Part shown: piece by piece, positions 42,579 through 53,566 of the stretch
How the letters are laid out: every line of letters starts with the position of its first letter
How positions within the stretch are numbered: the first letter of the stretch is position 1
Assembly: GCA_030015575.1 (NCBI GenBank)
Contig: JASDDO010000024.1
Location: forward strand, 221,732,996 to 221,796,995
Direction: 5' to 3'
Source: Agapanthus africanus
Lineage: Eukaryota > Streptophyta > Magnoliopsida > Asparagales > Amaryllidaceae
DNA: 64,000 nucleotides
The notes under the pieces: model-generated
Told to the model about the DNA's origin: nothing
What the model saw: the letters and a program-made list of their open reading frames with translations, nothing else
Databases searched by the model: none
Made by a program: the position numbers and the translations under genes

Positions 42579-44791
42579 TGTAAGTGCACGGCGGCGCCCC
42601 GGCCGTCAATCCGACGCCGGAATGCGGAAGCGGTGATAAACTTTAATTTTTGCGGACTTAGCAAACCGGCACCACCGCGCACTAAACCCCGGATCGGGCC
42701 ATTAAACTAGTTCTAGCAACTAACAAGAAAGGGAAGAGATGTACCGACTGATCCGAGTCCTCCGGTCTCCATCTCCACTCCGATTTCCTCGCGGGATCTC
42801 CGTCCGTCTCCTCCTCGTCGGAAAGGGCACCACGTCGCCTGCATCTTTTACGGGCTCCCGCCTCTATACCGAGGCAACTCGGGCATGAAGCTGGCAAGTC
42901 GACATGCCCAAGACTTGCTGTAGGATGTGTAGAGTCTATGTCTCATTGGGGTATTGGAGTTGCCTTTGATGGAGGAATCAAGAAGAACTTTGGAGAGGTG
43001 AGAAGGTTTTGTGTACAAGGCAAAAATGAGATCATGAAATTTCCTCATACAAAGTTTTGGACCTCTCATTTTTCCTCTCCTCTCAAAAATATGGCCGGCC
43101 CCTCTAATGAGAGAATGGTGGAGGGATTGTGAACAAAACACAAGAGGGAGGTAAGTGTAGGAAAAGAAAGAGGTAACCATAAACAAACATCAACCATACT
43201 TCTCACTTTAATCAACCCATACCCATTCAAATCACAATTAATGCAAGTGATGGATGAAAGATGCTAAACATATCATAATGAATATATTTGCAAAAAAACC
43301 CCTCCACAAATGTTATTTGCACAATTGCAAATAACCCCCACCATCGGAAAAGTCCGGCCGGGAAAGAACAAAGGAAAACCGGCCGGAACGGAATGCAAAC
43401 TGGCAACTCCAGAAAACTGGTCCCGTAATAAATTACAGGAAAACCCCGATACTGTGCATACACACCCGCATCTGTATTCCGTCCGGATACAAATGCAATG
43501 AGACAAAATCTACACTGTACTATACTAGGATCCGGCTTAAACCAAAGCCGGCTAGTAATATCCGTCCGATCCTGATCCGTGCAATACCGCACGTATCTGA
43601 TCGAACGCTGCCATATAACCGTACGTCCTCTAGTACAAACCGTCCGATCCTGATCCGTGCAATACCGCACGTATCTGATCGGACCCTGCCATATCTCCAT
43701 ACGGCCTCTACAGCGTTTCGCCCGAAAGCTTGAGTAACTGAAAGTGTGGTGGACTCTAAAGACTCGTCAATACTATGGCTGTGGATTTAACCACTAGCAC
43801 GTCAGAGGTATAAGCCAATACGTGACGGGCCACCAGCTATTGACTAAAAGGGAAGTCGATGAGCGAACTCATCCTGACACCCTACTGAGCCTGTCAGTGA
43901 CAATATCCGTACAGTCCGGTCCGTTCGTCTATGAGCATCGCATGTCGGGCCTAGGGGGTTGGTAAAAGTCAGACCCCCAAAAGCGGTACAAGTCGTGTCG
44001 GAGTGTAGCCCAGAACACCCTGAGATACTACTGGAATACCTACCAGTAAATCTCCTGTCTTGGCCAAGGACTTCGTGTAATGGCTCTCCTAGACACAGCG
44101 CGACCTCACCCCCAATACCGGGAGAGACGAACCCCCGGAGATCCGCTCACTGCCTTCATGTGGCTCGGGACTGTACCCAACTAAAACCTGTTTGCACGAC
44201 TCCTTTGAGACGTGGTAGGGTAGTAATCAAAGCACAGTGGGAACTCACACGAGACAAATGACGATCCCCAGGTCGATGAACTAACCTGTACACATGTCAC
44301 CTGGGAACTGCTATCTGACGTTAGGTATAAGACCAACTAGCATGTTCCCGGCGAGTCCTGTCCGGTGTACTCATAACCCAATGAGCACCTGTATACTTCT
44401 TAGGTGAACCAACTGACACCAGTGGCTTGTGAGACCGGCCACCGCCCCTCGTCGGGGTCTCGACTGTATACACTAGTCTACTCTGGAGAATCGATGCCCT
44501 GTCTCGAGACTCCTACGACTAGGGACCTTTTAAGGATGTGCTTATGGACTCCAGCTCTCACTTATATGATCGCCCTCATACTGCTGGCAGTCAAGCAAGA
44601 ATCCTAGGGGCTCTATCAACGTGCAATAGCGACATGTCAGGTCGCCTAAAGCAGTACACGATGATAAAGGTAAACCAGATAGCATACTATCATCTCGAGT
44701 AAGACTGTCCTACCGGGATAGGTCCTCCCTCAATCATTGCAATCACGTGCCTGTGATCCAATAATTGACTCTGAGGGCACTATCCCCAACA
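42579..44791. mobile_element. Solo LTR (2213 bp) inserted in element C gag
   Basis: Begins TGTAAGTGCACGG and ends ATCCCCAACA, flanked by GGGGG at 42574-42578 and 44792-44796. The gag of B gives the uninterrupted reading. No coding frame of note, no second LTR. Contains a 78-bp direct duplication (CCGTCCGAT at 43562 and 43640). Orientation uncertain: TG...CA holds on both strands. Family not identified. Confidence 0.85.
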
Positions 44792-47700
44792 GGGGGAAAC
44801 TCCCCCTCTGAGATAACTCCGCCAGCTCCAACGGTGGTGATCGATGCTGCTGTTCCAACTGGGAACAGCTTTGAATTGCTGAACATGGTGCGCAGAAACT
44901 CTCCTACTGCAATGCTGAAGAGAACTCCTTCACCTGTGGAGGATACTCCAGAAAAGAAGCTGGAGCAGCCCTCTCAACGGCTACCCTCTAAAATTTACAA
45001 GGTCTGACGACAGATCCAGGAGTCGGTGATTGATTAAGAGTATCTCCGCCGACAGAAAACGATAAAGGTTCAGCAGGAGAAGGAATACTCTATCAAGCCA
45101 CAAAAAGCAACGGCTACTTGGGCTCCCACTACAACGGCCCCCTCAACTTCAACCACTCAAAAGAAAAGGAGGCCGCAAAAAGCCCCTGTGAACATGGCGA
45201 ACCGTAAACGCGCTGAGCACAAGCACCCAAAGTCTGGGGGCATGGTGGTGCATACTGTTTATATGGTTTCTGGAAAGGAGGAAAGCCGTGCTTCGACGGG
45301 TCACCGACCGCTCACCCGATCCGTAACGAAAGCCCAGGAGCAGCAACAGAAGCTTCAAGAGATGATGACTGCAATGGCCGCACTTACCGGGCCAAAAGAA
45401 AGCTCGGAGGCATCATCAGAGCAGCGTCATGAATAAGAAACTGACGCTGACTACCTACGCAGAGTTCTCGAAAAGAAGGACAAAGAAGCCGCAGAGCAAG
45501 CGGCTAACATAAAACAAATGGCGCTTCTCTTCCAAGATATGGTAGGGATGATGATCCAGCAAGATCCTCCTGCTGAAGATCCTCCGATTGTCCTTGAAGA
45601 TGACAAAGGAGAGACATCGAATCCTCCTCCGGCTCTTTCAGCAGCCAAGGAAGAAACCATTTCCAAGGCTGCACTGGATGACCATATAGCTCAGCAAATA
45701 CGAGCTCACCAGGCAAATGAAGCGGCTGGGCAAATTGCTAGAACCGGACGACCCTACCCGGGCTGGTATGACCAAATTAGTTACCCGCCGGGATATACGA
45801 TCCCTAAGTTCCACGTATATAAGGGGACGGGAAATCCGCATCAGCACGTCGCTCAATTTAGAGCCATGTGCGGCAACACTGGAGGTGATGATAAATTGCT
45901 GCTCCGCCAGTTTGTTGGCAGCCTGTCGGAAACGGCATTTGAGTGGTACTCTGAACTCCCAAATGACTCTATCAAGACATTTACGGAGATGGAGCTGCTG
46001 TTTACACAGAGATTCGCGCGTGCTAGTGGACGCACCCCGATAACAGCACTGATTAATGCCAGGATAAGGCCAGGCGAAACGTGGGTCCAATACGCAACAC
46101 GATAGCGGAACCTATGGTCGAAATGTGAACAACGCATAGAAGAGGCTCCTGCAGTACGCATGTTTGTGGGTACCCTAGATCTGCAAGCGACCATCTCACA
46201 GTTCATGATGTTCTTCAAGCCGACCACCTTCCAGGCCTTGATTGAAAAGCTAGCCCAAATGGACCAGATGGGCCATATGCCTTCCTCTTTAAAGATGAAG
46301 CCTTGGAATGAAAAGGGCAAAGGGAAAGCAACCTTCGTCGCCAACGCTCAACAACAACCGAGCAACTTAAAGCCGGTTGTTCGCCAAAACAACGTGCGTC
46401 CACGCCCATCTCTCGAGGAGAGACTGGGACGTCCTTACTCGTTTCCCCAGGATAAAACGAGGAAACTGTTCGAACTGGCAGTGCGCAACAGACTCATCAA
46501 TCTGCCGGATCCAAAACGTCCGTTGCAGCCAGGCGATGTCAACAATCCCAATTATTGCCCTTACCACCATACGGTAAGCCATCCGATCGAGGATTGCTTC
46601 GTTTTTAAGGGATGGATCGAGGATCAGTACCTACAAGGCAAGTTTGCGCTGTCTGAGAAGTGGAAAGTAAACCTACCACAACCGCACACTCCTAAGAAGA
46701 CAGACACACCGGGGACAACTTGTTCTTTTGTTGAAGAATCCCCATGGGAGGTCATGCTTTCATCCAAAACCAAAAAGATGCTGAGTGATCTTCATACGCG
46801 CCCGGCGGTCATATGGAAGAACCCGCTCGAACCTCAAATCATCGAGGGGATGCTGAAACCGCGCCCAATTCCAAAGATCGGTGATGATACCCCAAGCGCT
46901 CACCCTCAGCCGTCAAAGTCGTCGAAGAAGAAATCCAAAAAGCCCGTGAAGCCTGGAGACAAGCGCACGGACCTGCAAAAACAGATCGACGCGCTAGAGG
47001 AGTATAATCAGAAAGCAAGGACTCCCATCACGCTCCAAGAGTTTCTCAGCCACGTCCTCGAGGACGAAAACGACGGAGAAGACTCATCAGATGACTCTAA
47101 GGACTACATAGCAAGTTGTCATGTGATCTCTCACTCATTGATAGATGACGAAGAAGCTCCTTACACAGAGAAGCTGGGGGCAGATCCTGAGCCAGAACTT
47201 CTAGGACCATCAGACGAAATAATTGATGCATTCCTGAACGAAGCCCGTCTTAAAAGCAAAGCTGATCGGGAGCGCGAGATGGCCATATTCGAGAAAGCCA
47301 AACGCCGGCGACTAGATGAGAGGGTCGAAACACTCCCACCGGATCAAAGTACACCCAACGCAAATGAAAGCAGGATCAAGACAAGGAAACGATTCGCCAA
47401 AGCCATATCGATGGGGATGAAACTGCCCTCTTTCAGAGAAAATTCTCCTGGCGATATACATCTTGATGAAGCGGACGTACATCCTAATTTCTGCTTATAT
47501 CATCAGAAGATTGCACATCCTACTGAAGACTGCAACTCCTTTAAATGTTGGTGGCAAGGGTATGTCGCTCACAGGCAACACTTCAACAGGACAAAGCGTG
47601 AAGCTCGTAGACAGCGGAAAAATGCGACAGATGAGCGTAAAAGAATTGCCGGCAATTGTCATAGGGTTGATCCCGAGGGATCACGAGTTCTCACCTTCGG

Positions 47701-48286
47701 GAGCGACTCTGACAAAAAGGTAGCCCACGGTCCTCTCTTCAAGGAATCCATCTCTGAAACGAAAGAATTGAGGAATTGCGAGAACATTCAGCTACGCAAT
47801 CGCACGCTACCCGAAAAGAATCTCGGACCCGCAAACAAGGGATCGAACAAAAGGGATAAGGGGAATGGAAAAGTGACCTCCGTCGCCAATGCTCAACAAC
47901 AGCCGAATGACCCAAAACCGTTTTGTCGTCAAAACAACAAGCCGCGATACCTCAATGAGAAGTTGAAACGTCCTTACTCGTTTCCCAGAGATAAAACAAA
48001 GAGATTGTTCGAGCTAGCAGTGCGCAGCGGGCTCATCACTCCGCCAGATCCAAAACGTCCATTGCAGCCAGGTGACGGTAATAATCCTAACTATTGTCCC
48101 TACCACAGAGTAATGGGTCACCCGTTCGAAAATTGCTTCGTCTTCAAAAACTGGGTTGAAGACCAATACCAACAAGGCAAACTCGCGCTGTCCGAAAACT
48201 GGAAGGTGAGCCCGCCACAACCACATGCTCCGAGAAAGATGGATATGCCGGGGGCATCATGCCCATTCATAGGGAAAGCCCCATAG
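44792..48286 (+). pseudogene. Element C gag, capsid and three zinc-knuckle-like modules
   Basis: One frame throughout, broken only by stops: TGA 45005 and TAG 46103 (tryptophan in B), TAA 45035, and TAA 45434 (glutamine in B). The capsid domain (TAFEWYSELPNDSIKTF, LLFTQRFARAS) lies near 45900-46030. From 46160 a 708-codon open run has modules CPYHHTVSHPIEDC (about 46556), CLYHQKIAHPTEDC (about 47490) and CPYHRVMGHPFENC (about 48100). The first and third share the preceding YSFP-DKT-LFELAVR segment. Ends TAG at 48284-48286, and no protease follows. Confidence 0.85.
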
Positions 48287-48703
48287 ACCGAAAAGTCAGT
48301 AAACTAGAGATTCGCCTTAAATACGGCGACGACAGACCGCAATGTCCTAAAACTTGCAAATGACCGAAACGACGTTAAATTACTATCAACCCGCGGCATC
48401 CTCAGGCCGGCGTGGTAAAAAAAAACGGTATGTCCACAAGAAAAATGGGCACGGATGAAAACCCAAAAGGACTACGTGAGTAAAAACAGAAGGGCTACCG
48501 GCGAGTCTTGTGAAAATCCGAAAGGGCGCAACCTCGTTAGAATAAAAAAAAAGAAAGAATAAACAAAATCAAAAGAAAAAAAAAACGGTATGCCCATAAG
48601 TAAAATGGGCACGGATAAAAACCCGAAAGGGCTCCGTGAGTAAAAACAGCAGGTCTACCGGCGAGTGTTTGTGAAAACCCGAAAGGGCGCAACCTCGTTA
48701 AAA
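48287..48703 (+). other. Element C spacer after gag
   Basis: Noncoding. Two copies of a GGTATG-CC-A-AAG-AAAATGGGCACGG segment (48427 and 48585) and GAAAACCC-AAAGG words. Equals the segment next to pol in B (19500-19700, inverted), so pol was lost exactly between these points. Confidence 0.7.
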
Positions 48704-48880
48704 GACACTTACAGGGTCCTCTCGACCTTATAAGGAGAAACCACCCGCGTGAGACCCTTACGACTCACAAGGGAGCAACACACTTAGGGATCCTCACGAT
48801 TCCTTAGGAGAAAATACACTTGCGAGATCCTCACGACTCGTAAGGAGAACTCTCTTATGGGACCCTCACGGTTCATAAGA
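48704..48880 (+). repeat. Hairpin block C1
   Basis: In element sense: CTTACAGGGTC/GACCTTATAAG, a weaker GTGAG pair, CTTAGGGATC/GATTCCTTAG (48783), CTTGCGAG/CTCGTAAG (7 of 8) and TCTTATGGG/TTCATAAGA, with loops near ATCCTCACGA. Counterpart of B block 3, inverted. GTATACAATCCAC follows at 48974. Confidence 0.8.
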
Positions 48881-49056
48881 TTTGAAAGTCTTAAGTTACA
48901 GAAACCTTAACCTGTTCTTAAGCAACCCCCACAACCTTCGATATTGCCCTACAAGCGGCTCATATTGACCCTTGTATACAATCCACGGGCACGAATAAAT
49001 ATTTCCCTAATAAAGTCCCATCCGTGACTAGGGATATGCTTGTACAGCAAACAACA

Positions 49057-49227
49057 CTTGTAAGTCCTCTCGACTTATAAGGAGAAAACCCTTTTGTAAG
49101 ATCCTTACGACTTACAAGAGAACATGCACTTAGGAATCCTTACGATTCCCAAGGAGAAAACACACCTACAAGATCCTCACGACTTGTAGGGAGAAATACC
49201 TTTGTGAGACCCTTACGGCTCATAAAG
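49057..49227 (+). repeat. Hairpin block C2 (best preserved)
   Basis: CTTGTAAGTC/GACTTATAAG (49057-49081), CTTTTGTAAG/CTTACAAGAG (49091-49120), CTTAGGAATC/GATTCCCAAG (49129-49153), CCTACAAG/CTTGTAGG (49165-49190, perfect) and CTTTGTGAG/CTCATAAAG (49200-49227). Loops are 5 or 10 nt: CTCTC, ATCCTTACGA, CTTAC, ATCCTCACGA, ACCCTTACGG. Stems differ completely while each still pairs with itself. Confidence 0.9.
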
Positions 49228-49294
49228 TCAAAAGCCTTAGCCGACAGGACCCTTAACCCTGTTTACTAAGCCACCTTTGTTCAACATCGACAGA

Positions 49295-49546
49295 GGCAAA
49301 TGATGATTCGCTCCTGGCAATATCCCAGTTGCAGCGATGCTGATGCATAAACCGGTATCAAATTCCAAGCCCTTTCAAGGCAAATGATGATTCGCACCTG
49401 GCAATATCCCAGTTGCAGCGATGCTGATGCCTAAACCGGTATCAAATTCCAAGTCCTTTCACGGCAAATGATGATTCGCTCCTGGCAATATTCCAGTCGC
49501 AGCGATGCTGATGCCAAGATTGGTATCAGATCCCAAATCCCCTACT
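49295..49546 (+). repeat. 84-bp tandem repeat, three units, element C
   Basis: GGCAAATGATGATTCG at 49295, 49379 and 49463, exactly 84 bp apart. Units end in AAATTCCAAG-type sequence. B has a single copy (inverted) near 18830-18890. Confidence 0.9.
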
Positions 49547-49584
49547 CGCGAAAAAAATAATCAGCGAGCCAAAAAAAAATGCAT

Positions 49585-49800
49585 ACGAAATAGCCGAAAT
49601 GATGGGGCAACTTGCAAACAAAATCAGCAAGTAAAAATGTATGCATGCAAAATAGCCGAAATGATTGGGCAACTCGCAATAAAAAGCAGCGAGTAAAAAG
49701 AAAAATAGCCGAAATGATTGGGCACCGCGAAAAATAGCCGAAATGATTGGGCAATCGCGATTTTCGCGATATAAAAAGCTGAAATGATAGAGCATCGCGG
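49585..49800 (+). repeat. AAATAGCCGAAATG units, element C
   Basis: Five units of AAATAGCCGAAATGATTGGGCA or variants (the last is AAAAGCTGAAATGAT), inverted counterpart of B 18536-18795. Followed by GTATACAATCCAG at 49863. Confidence 0.85.
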
Positions 49801-49924
49801 AAAGAATAAAAAAAATGAAAGAATGAAACTTTTTGCCCTACAGGTGAAATTACATCGATCCCTGTATACAATCCAGGGGCACAGATAAAGAGGGAACCAT
49901 ACCTTCCCAACAGGCTCCATCAGA

Positions 49925-50265
49925 AAGCGAAGCCAAATCTCGACGGTTCATAGACAACCTAGAGACAATCTCGACATTTGTCGCAATATTACAGACACGA
50001 TGTCAACAAATGAAGCAAACGAAGATCCCGAGCTTCAGGGTCTCGACGTCAACATCGACAACTTAGAGATCACCAACGGCGTTTCTCCTCACTCCAACCA
50101 GATACAGACATGACGTCAACAATCGACCTCAGAGTCGCAACGAAACGGAACCATGGCAAAGTCCCTAGTTCCAAATCTCAATGGCCAATCTGCAGCCCGA
50201 ACACCAACAACCGTGGGCCTCCTCATTCCAGCATGACACAGATGTTACACCATCAAGCGGAGCGA
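49925..50265 (+). other. Noncoding stretch before the tandem array, element C
   Basis: No gene. Related in composition to the array units (words such as ACGTCAACA and CCCTAGTTCCAAATC recur) and probably degenerate array sequence. Confidence 0.5.
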
Positions 50266-52490
50266 CGGCAAAATCCCAGCTCCACCTCAGCATTCGTCTC
50301 AATATAGAAGACGAGATGTCAACAATGGCGTTCCTCCGCAGTCTAGCAGGATGCAGATGCAACGTCAACAAAAGACCTCACGGTCGAAACAAAGCGGGGC
50401 GACGGCAAAATCCCAGCTCCACCTCAACATTCGTCTCGATACAGTAGACGAGATGTCAACAATGGCGTTCTTTCGCAGTCCAACAGGATGCAGAAGCAAC
50501 ATCAACAAAAGACCTCATGGTCGAAACAAAGTGGAGTGACGGCAAAATCCCAGCTCCACCTCAGCATTCGTCTCGATACAGCAGACACAGTCAAAGCAAA
50601 CGAAGCGAAGGCCACATTCTTAGCTTCAACATCTTGATGGTAACTCATATAAAACCGGAAAGACAATCGGAGATCATCTCGCACCAGCGCGGAGTGGTCA
50701 CCACCTCGACGATCGTCTCGATACAGCAGATGAAATGTCACCCCAACGTTCTTCCCACAGCAGGATTCGGACGCGCCAAAGCAAACGAAGCGAATGCCAA
50801 ATTCCTAGCTTCATGCGTCTTAACGGCAAGTCATATAAAGCCTGAAAGACAATCGGAGATTATCTCGCACCAGCGCGGAGTGGTCACCGCCTCGACGATC
50901 GTCTCGATACAACAGATGAAATGTCACCCCAGCGTTCTTCCCTCAGCAGGATTCGGACGCGCCAAAGCAAACGAAGCGAAGGCCAAATTCCTAGCTTCAG
51001 GGTCTTGACGGCAAGTCATATAAAGCCTGAAAGACAATCGGAGATCATCTCGCACTAGCGCGGAGTGGTCACCACCTCGACGATCGTCTCGATACAGCAG
51101 ATAAAATGTCACCCCAGCGTTCTTCCCCCAGCAGGATTCGGACGCGCCAAAGCAAACGAAGCGAAGGCCAAATTCCTAGCTTCAACGTCTTGACGGTAAC
51201 TTATATAAAACCGAAAAGACAATCAGAGATCATCCCACATGGAGTGGTCACCACCACGACATTCGTCTCGATACAGCAGACGAGATGTCAACAACAACGT
51301 TCTTCCTACAACAGGATTAGGACACACTAAGCAAACGAAGCGAAGGCCAAATTCCTAGCTTCATGCGTCTTAACGGCAAGTCATATAAAGCCTGAAAGAA
51401 AATCGGAGATTATCTCGCACCAGCACGGAGTGGTCACCACCTCGACGATCGTCTCGATACAACAGATGAAATGTCACCCCAGCGTTCTTCCCCCAGTAGG
51501 ATTCGGATACGCCAAAGCAAACGAAGCGAAGGCCAAATTCCTAGCTTCAGGGTCTTGACGGCAAGTCATATAAAGCCTGAAAGACAATCGGAGATCATCT
51601 CGTACCAGCGCGGAGTGGTCACCATCTCGACGATCGTCTCGATACAGCAGATGAAATGTCACCCCAGCGTTCTTCCCCCAGCAGGATTTGGACGCGCCAA
51701 AGCAAACGAAGCAAAGGCCAAATTCCTAGCTTCAACATCTTGACGGTAACTCATATAAAACCGAAAAGACAATCAGAGATCATCCCACATGGAGTGGTCA
51801 CCACCACGACATTCGTCTCGATACAGCAGACGAGATGTCAACAACAACGTTCTTCCTCCAACAGGATTAGGACACACCAAGCAAACGAAGCGAAGGCCAA
51901 ATTCCTAGCTTCAGGGTCTTAACGGCAAGTCATATAAAGCCTGAAAGACAATCGGAGATTATCTCGCACCAGTGTGGAGTGGTCACCACATCGACGTTCG
52001 TCTCGATACAGCAGCCGCAACATCACCAAAAGGAGCCACGACAAAATCCCTAGTTCCAAACCTCGACGGTTCACCAGCAACCTAGAGACAACCACAACAT
52101 TCGTCTCGATACAGCGGACGCAATGCCAGCAAATGAAGCGAAGACCAAATTCCTAGCTTCAAGGTCTTAACGGCAAGTCATATAAAGCCTGAAAGACAAT
52201 CGGAGATTATCTCGCACCAGTACGGAGTGGTCACCACCTCGACGTTCGTCTCGATACAACAGACGCAACATCACCAAAAGGAGCCACGACAAAATCCCTA
52301 GTTCCAAACCTCGACGGTTCACCAGCAACCTAGAGACAACCATGACATTCGTTTCGATACAGAGGACGCGATGCCAGCAAACGAAGCAAAGGCCAAATTC
52401 CTAGCTTCAGGGTCTTAACGGCAAGTCATATAAAGCCTGAAAGACTATCGGAGATCATCCCACACCAGCGCGGAGTGGTTATGACTCATC
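50265..52490 (+). repeat. Tandem array of about 185-bp units with 550-bp higher-order period, element C
   Basis: The first part (50265-50600) has about three units of roughly 137 bp on GACGGCAAAATCCCAGCTCC. The main array is marked by GGAGTGGT at 50691, 50877, 51062, 51241, 51427, 51612, 51791, 51976, 52224 and 52472. Spacings are 186, 185, 179, 186, 185, 179, 185, 248 and 248 bp. The 186-185-179 triplet repeats, giving 550 bp. The 179-bp unit is a distinct variant with CATCCCACAT. The two 248-bp units carry an extra 63 bp. Open frames across it arise from the repeats. Confidence 0.9.
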
Positions 52491-52764
52491 GGGGCTCTCC
52501 AAAATGAGCCTAACCTCAAGTAAAAAGCGGCATGGCAAATTCCTAACGCTTGCTCTTCCGATGGTCAAACTGCCAAGGAGGATTGCTTGAAGACGTCTTG
52601 TCCAGCCCCCGAAGGGATCAGAGACACGGCAGTCGCAGAGCTACTCGAACAGCACGATTGCCTATCGAGGAATATATCAGCTCATGCGACGGTACGACGG
52701 CCAAAACCCTAAGTACCACAGAACCTAACGGACTTCTGTCGTAAAGAGCAGAGGTTAACTGTGA

Positions 52765-53170
52765 CGTTAGGATATTCTTGCGAGATCTACTCGATTCGTT
52801 TCGACTCGTGAGGAAATTGATGTCTTTGCGAGAACTTCTCGATTCGTCTCGACTCGTGAGATAAAGCCTTAGGCAGTAGGGATTAAAAAACCTGTTTCCT
52901 AAGCACTGGGACCCTGCAAGTCGGCCCAAAACGGTCTCTTGCATACTATCCACGGGTCACACTCTCCAAATTCGAATCTCGACAAGGAGGGAAACAACCA
53001 CTTACGAGTCCTCTCGACTTATAAGCGGGAAAATTCTCTTGTGAGATCCTTACGACTTTTAAGAGAAAACACACTTAGGAGTCCTCACGACCCCTAAGGA
53101 GAAAATACACCTGCGGGATCCTCTCGACTCGTAGGGAGAAAAGTCTTTATAAGACCCTCACGGCTCATAA
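52765..53170 (+). repeat. Hairpin blocks C3 and C4
   Basis: C3 (52765-52865) has two longer units on TTGCGAGA...CTCGATTCGT. C4 (53000-53170) has TTACGAGTC/GACTTATAAG, CTTGTGAG/CTTTTAAG, CTTAGGAGTC/GACCCCTAAG (9 of 10), CCTGCGGG/CTCGTAGG and CTTTATAAG/CTCATAAAG. Loops ATCCTCTCGA, CTCAC and ACCCTCACGG. Between them a decayed GCATACTATCCAC copy. Confidence 0.75.
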
Positions 53171-53550
53171 AGTTGAAAAGTCTTAGGTGGCAGATCCTAA
53201 CCCTGTCTCCTAAGCCATCACCGCCCTGCAAAGTGGTCAAGATGGACCATCTATGACCCACACTCGCCAAAGCTACATGCCACTGAAATGGAAAAGCTAC
53301 TCATGAGCATATAAACTACTTCACGCCAGAGTAAGATATAAAGAGATAAAAGGGTGCGGCTCATGGAGTTAAGGGTTTGGAACTATATCTCTTAAGAGTC
53401 GAGATTTGAGTCAATGATAAATGACGACGTTTGTGTCTGCTCGTTATCTTCTCAGATCAAGATTCTGAAACTAATATACCAACCCGAAACTGGTCATACG
53501 CTATGCATTACTTTGCACTACTTCACCCACGTATATACTTACGTGGGCAA
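53171..53550 (+). other. Element C 3' end before the polypurine tract
   Basis: No recognisable gene; one 71-codon open frame at 53414 runs into the LTR and looks fortuitous. No trace of the PMD gene that B has near its 3' end. Confidence 0.6.
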
Positions 53551-53566
53551 ACTAGTGGGGGGCATT
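53551..53566 (+). other. Polypurine tract of element C
   Basis: ACTAGTGGGGGGCATT directly before the 3' LTR start TGTTCCCGCC. Matches the B tract at 11461 (GGAGGCATT on the minus strand). Confidence 0.8.

Noticed and set aside
42579..44791. Complete small non-autonomous element rather than solo LTR
   Set aside because: Ends are TG...CA with a 5-bp duplication, but no internal LTR pair, primer site or polypurine tract is seen within 2213 bp.
48704..49229. Possible CRISPR-like array
   Set aside because: Regular short repeats with variable parts, but the variable parts are inverted-repeat arms pairing with each other, the context is a plant retrotransposon, and no cas genes exist.
50517..51922. 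Plus- and minus-strand frames with repeated peptides
   Set aside because: Products of the 185-bp array; frames stop and restart with unit length changes.
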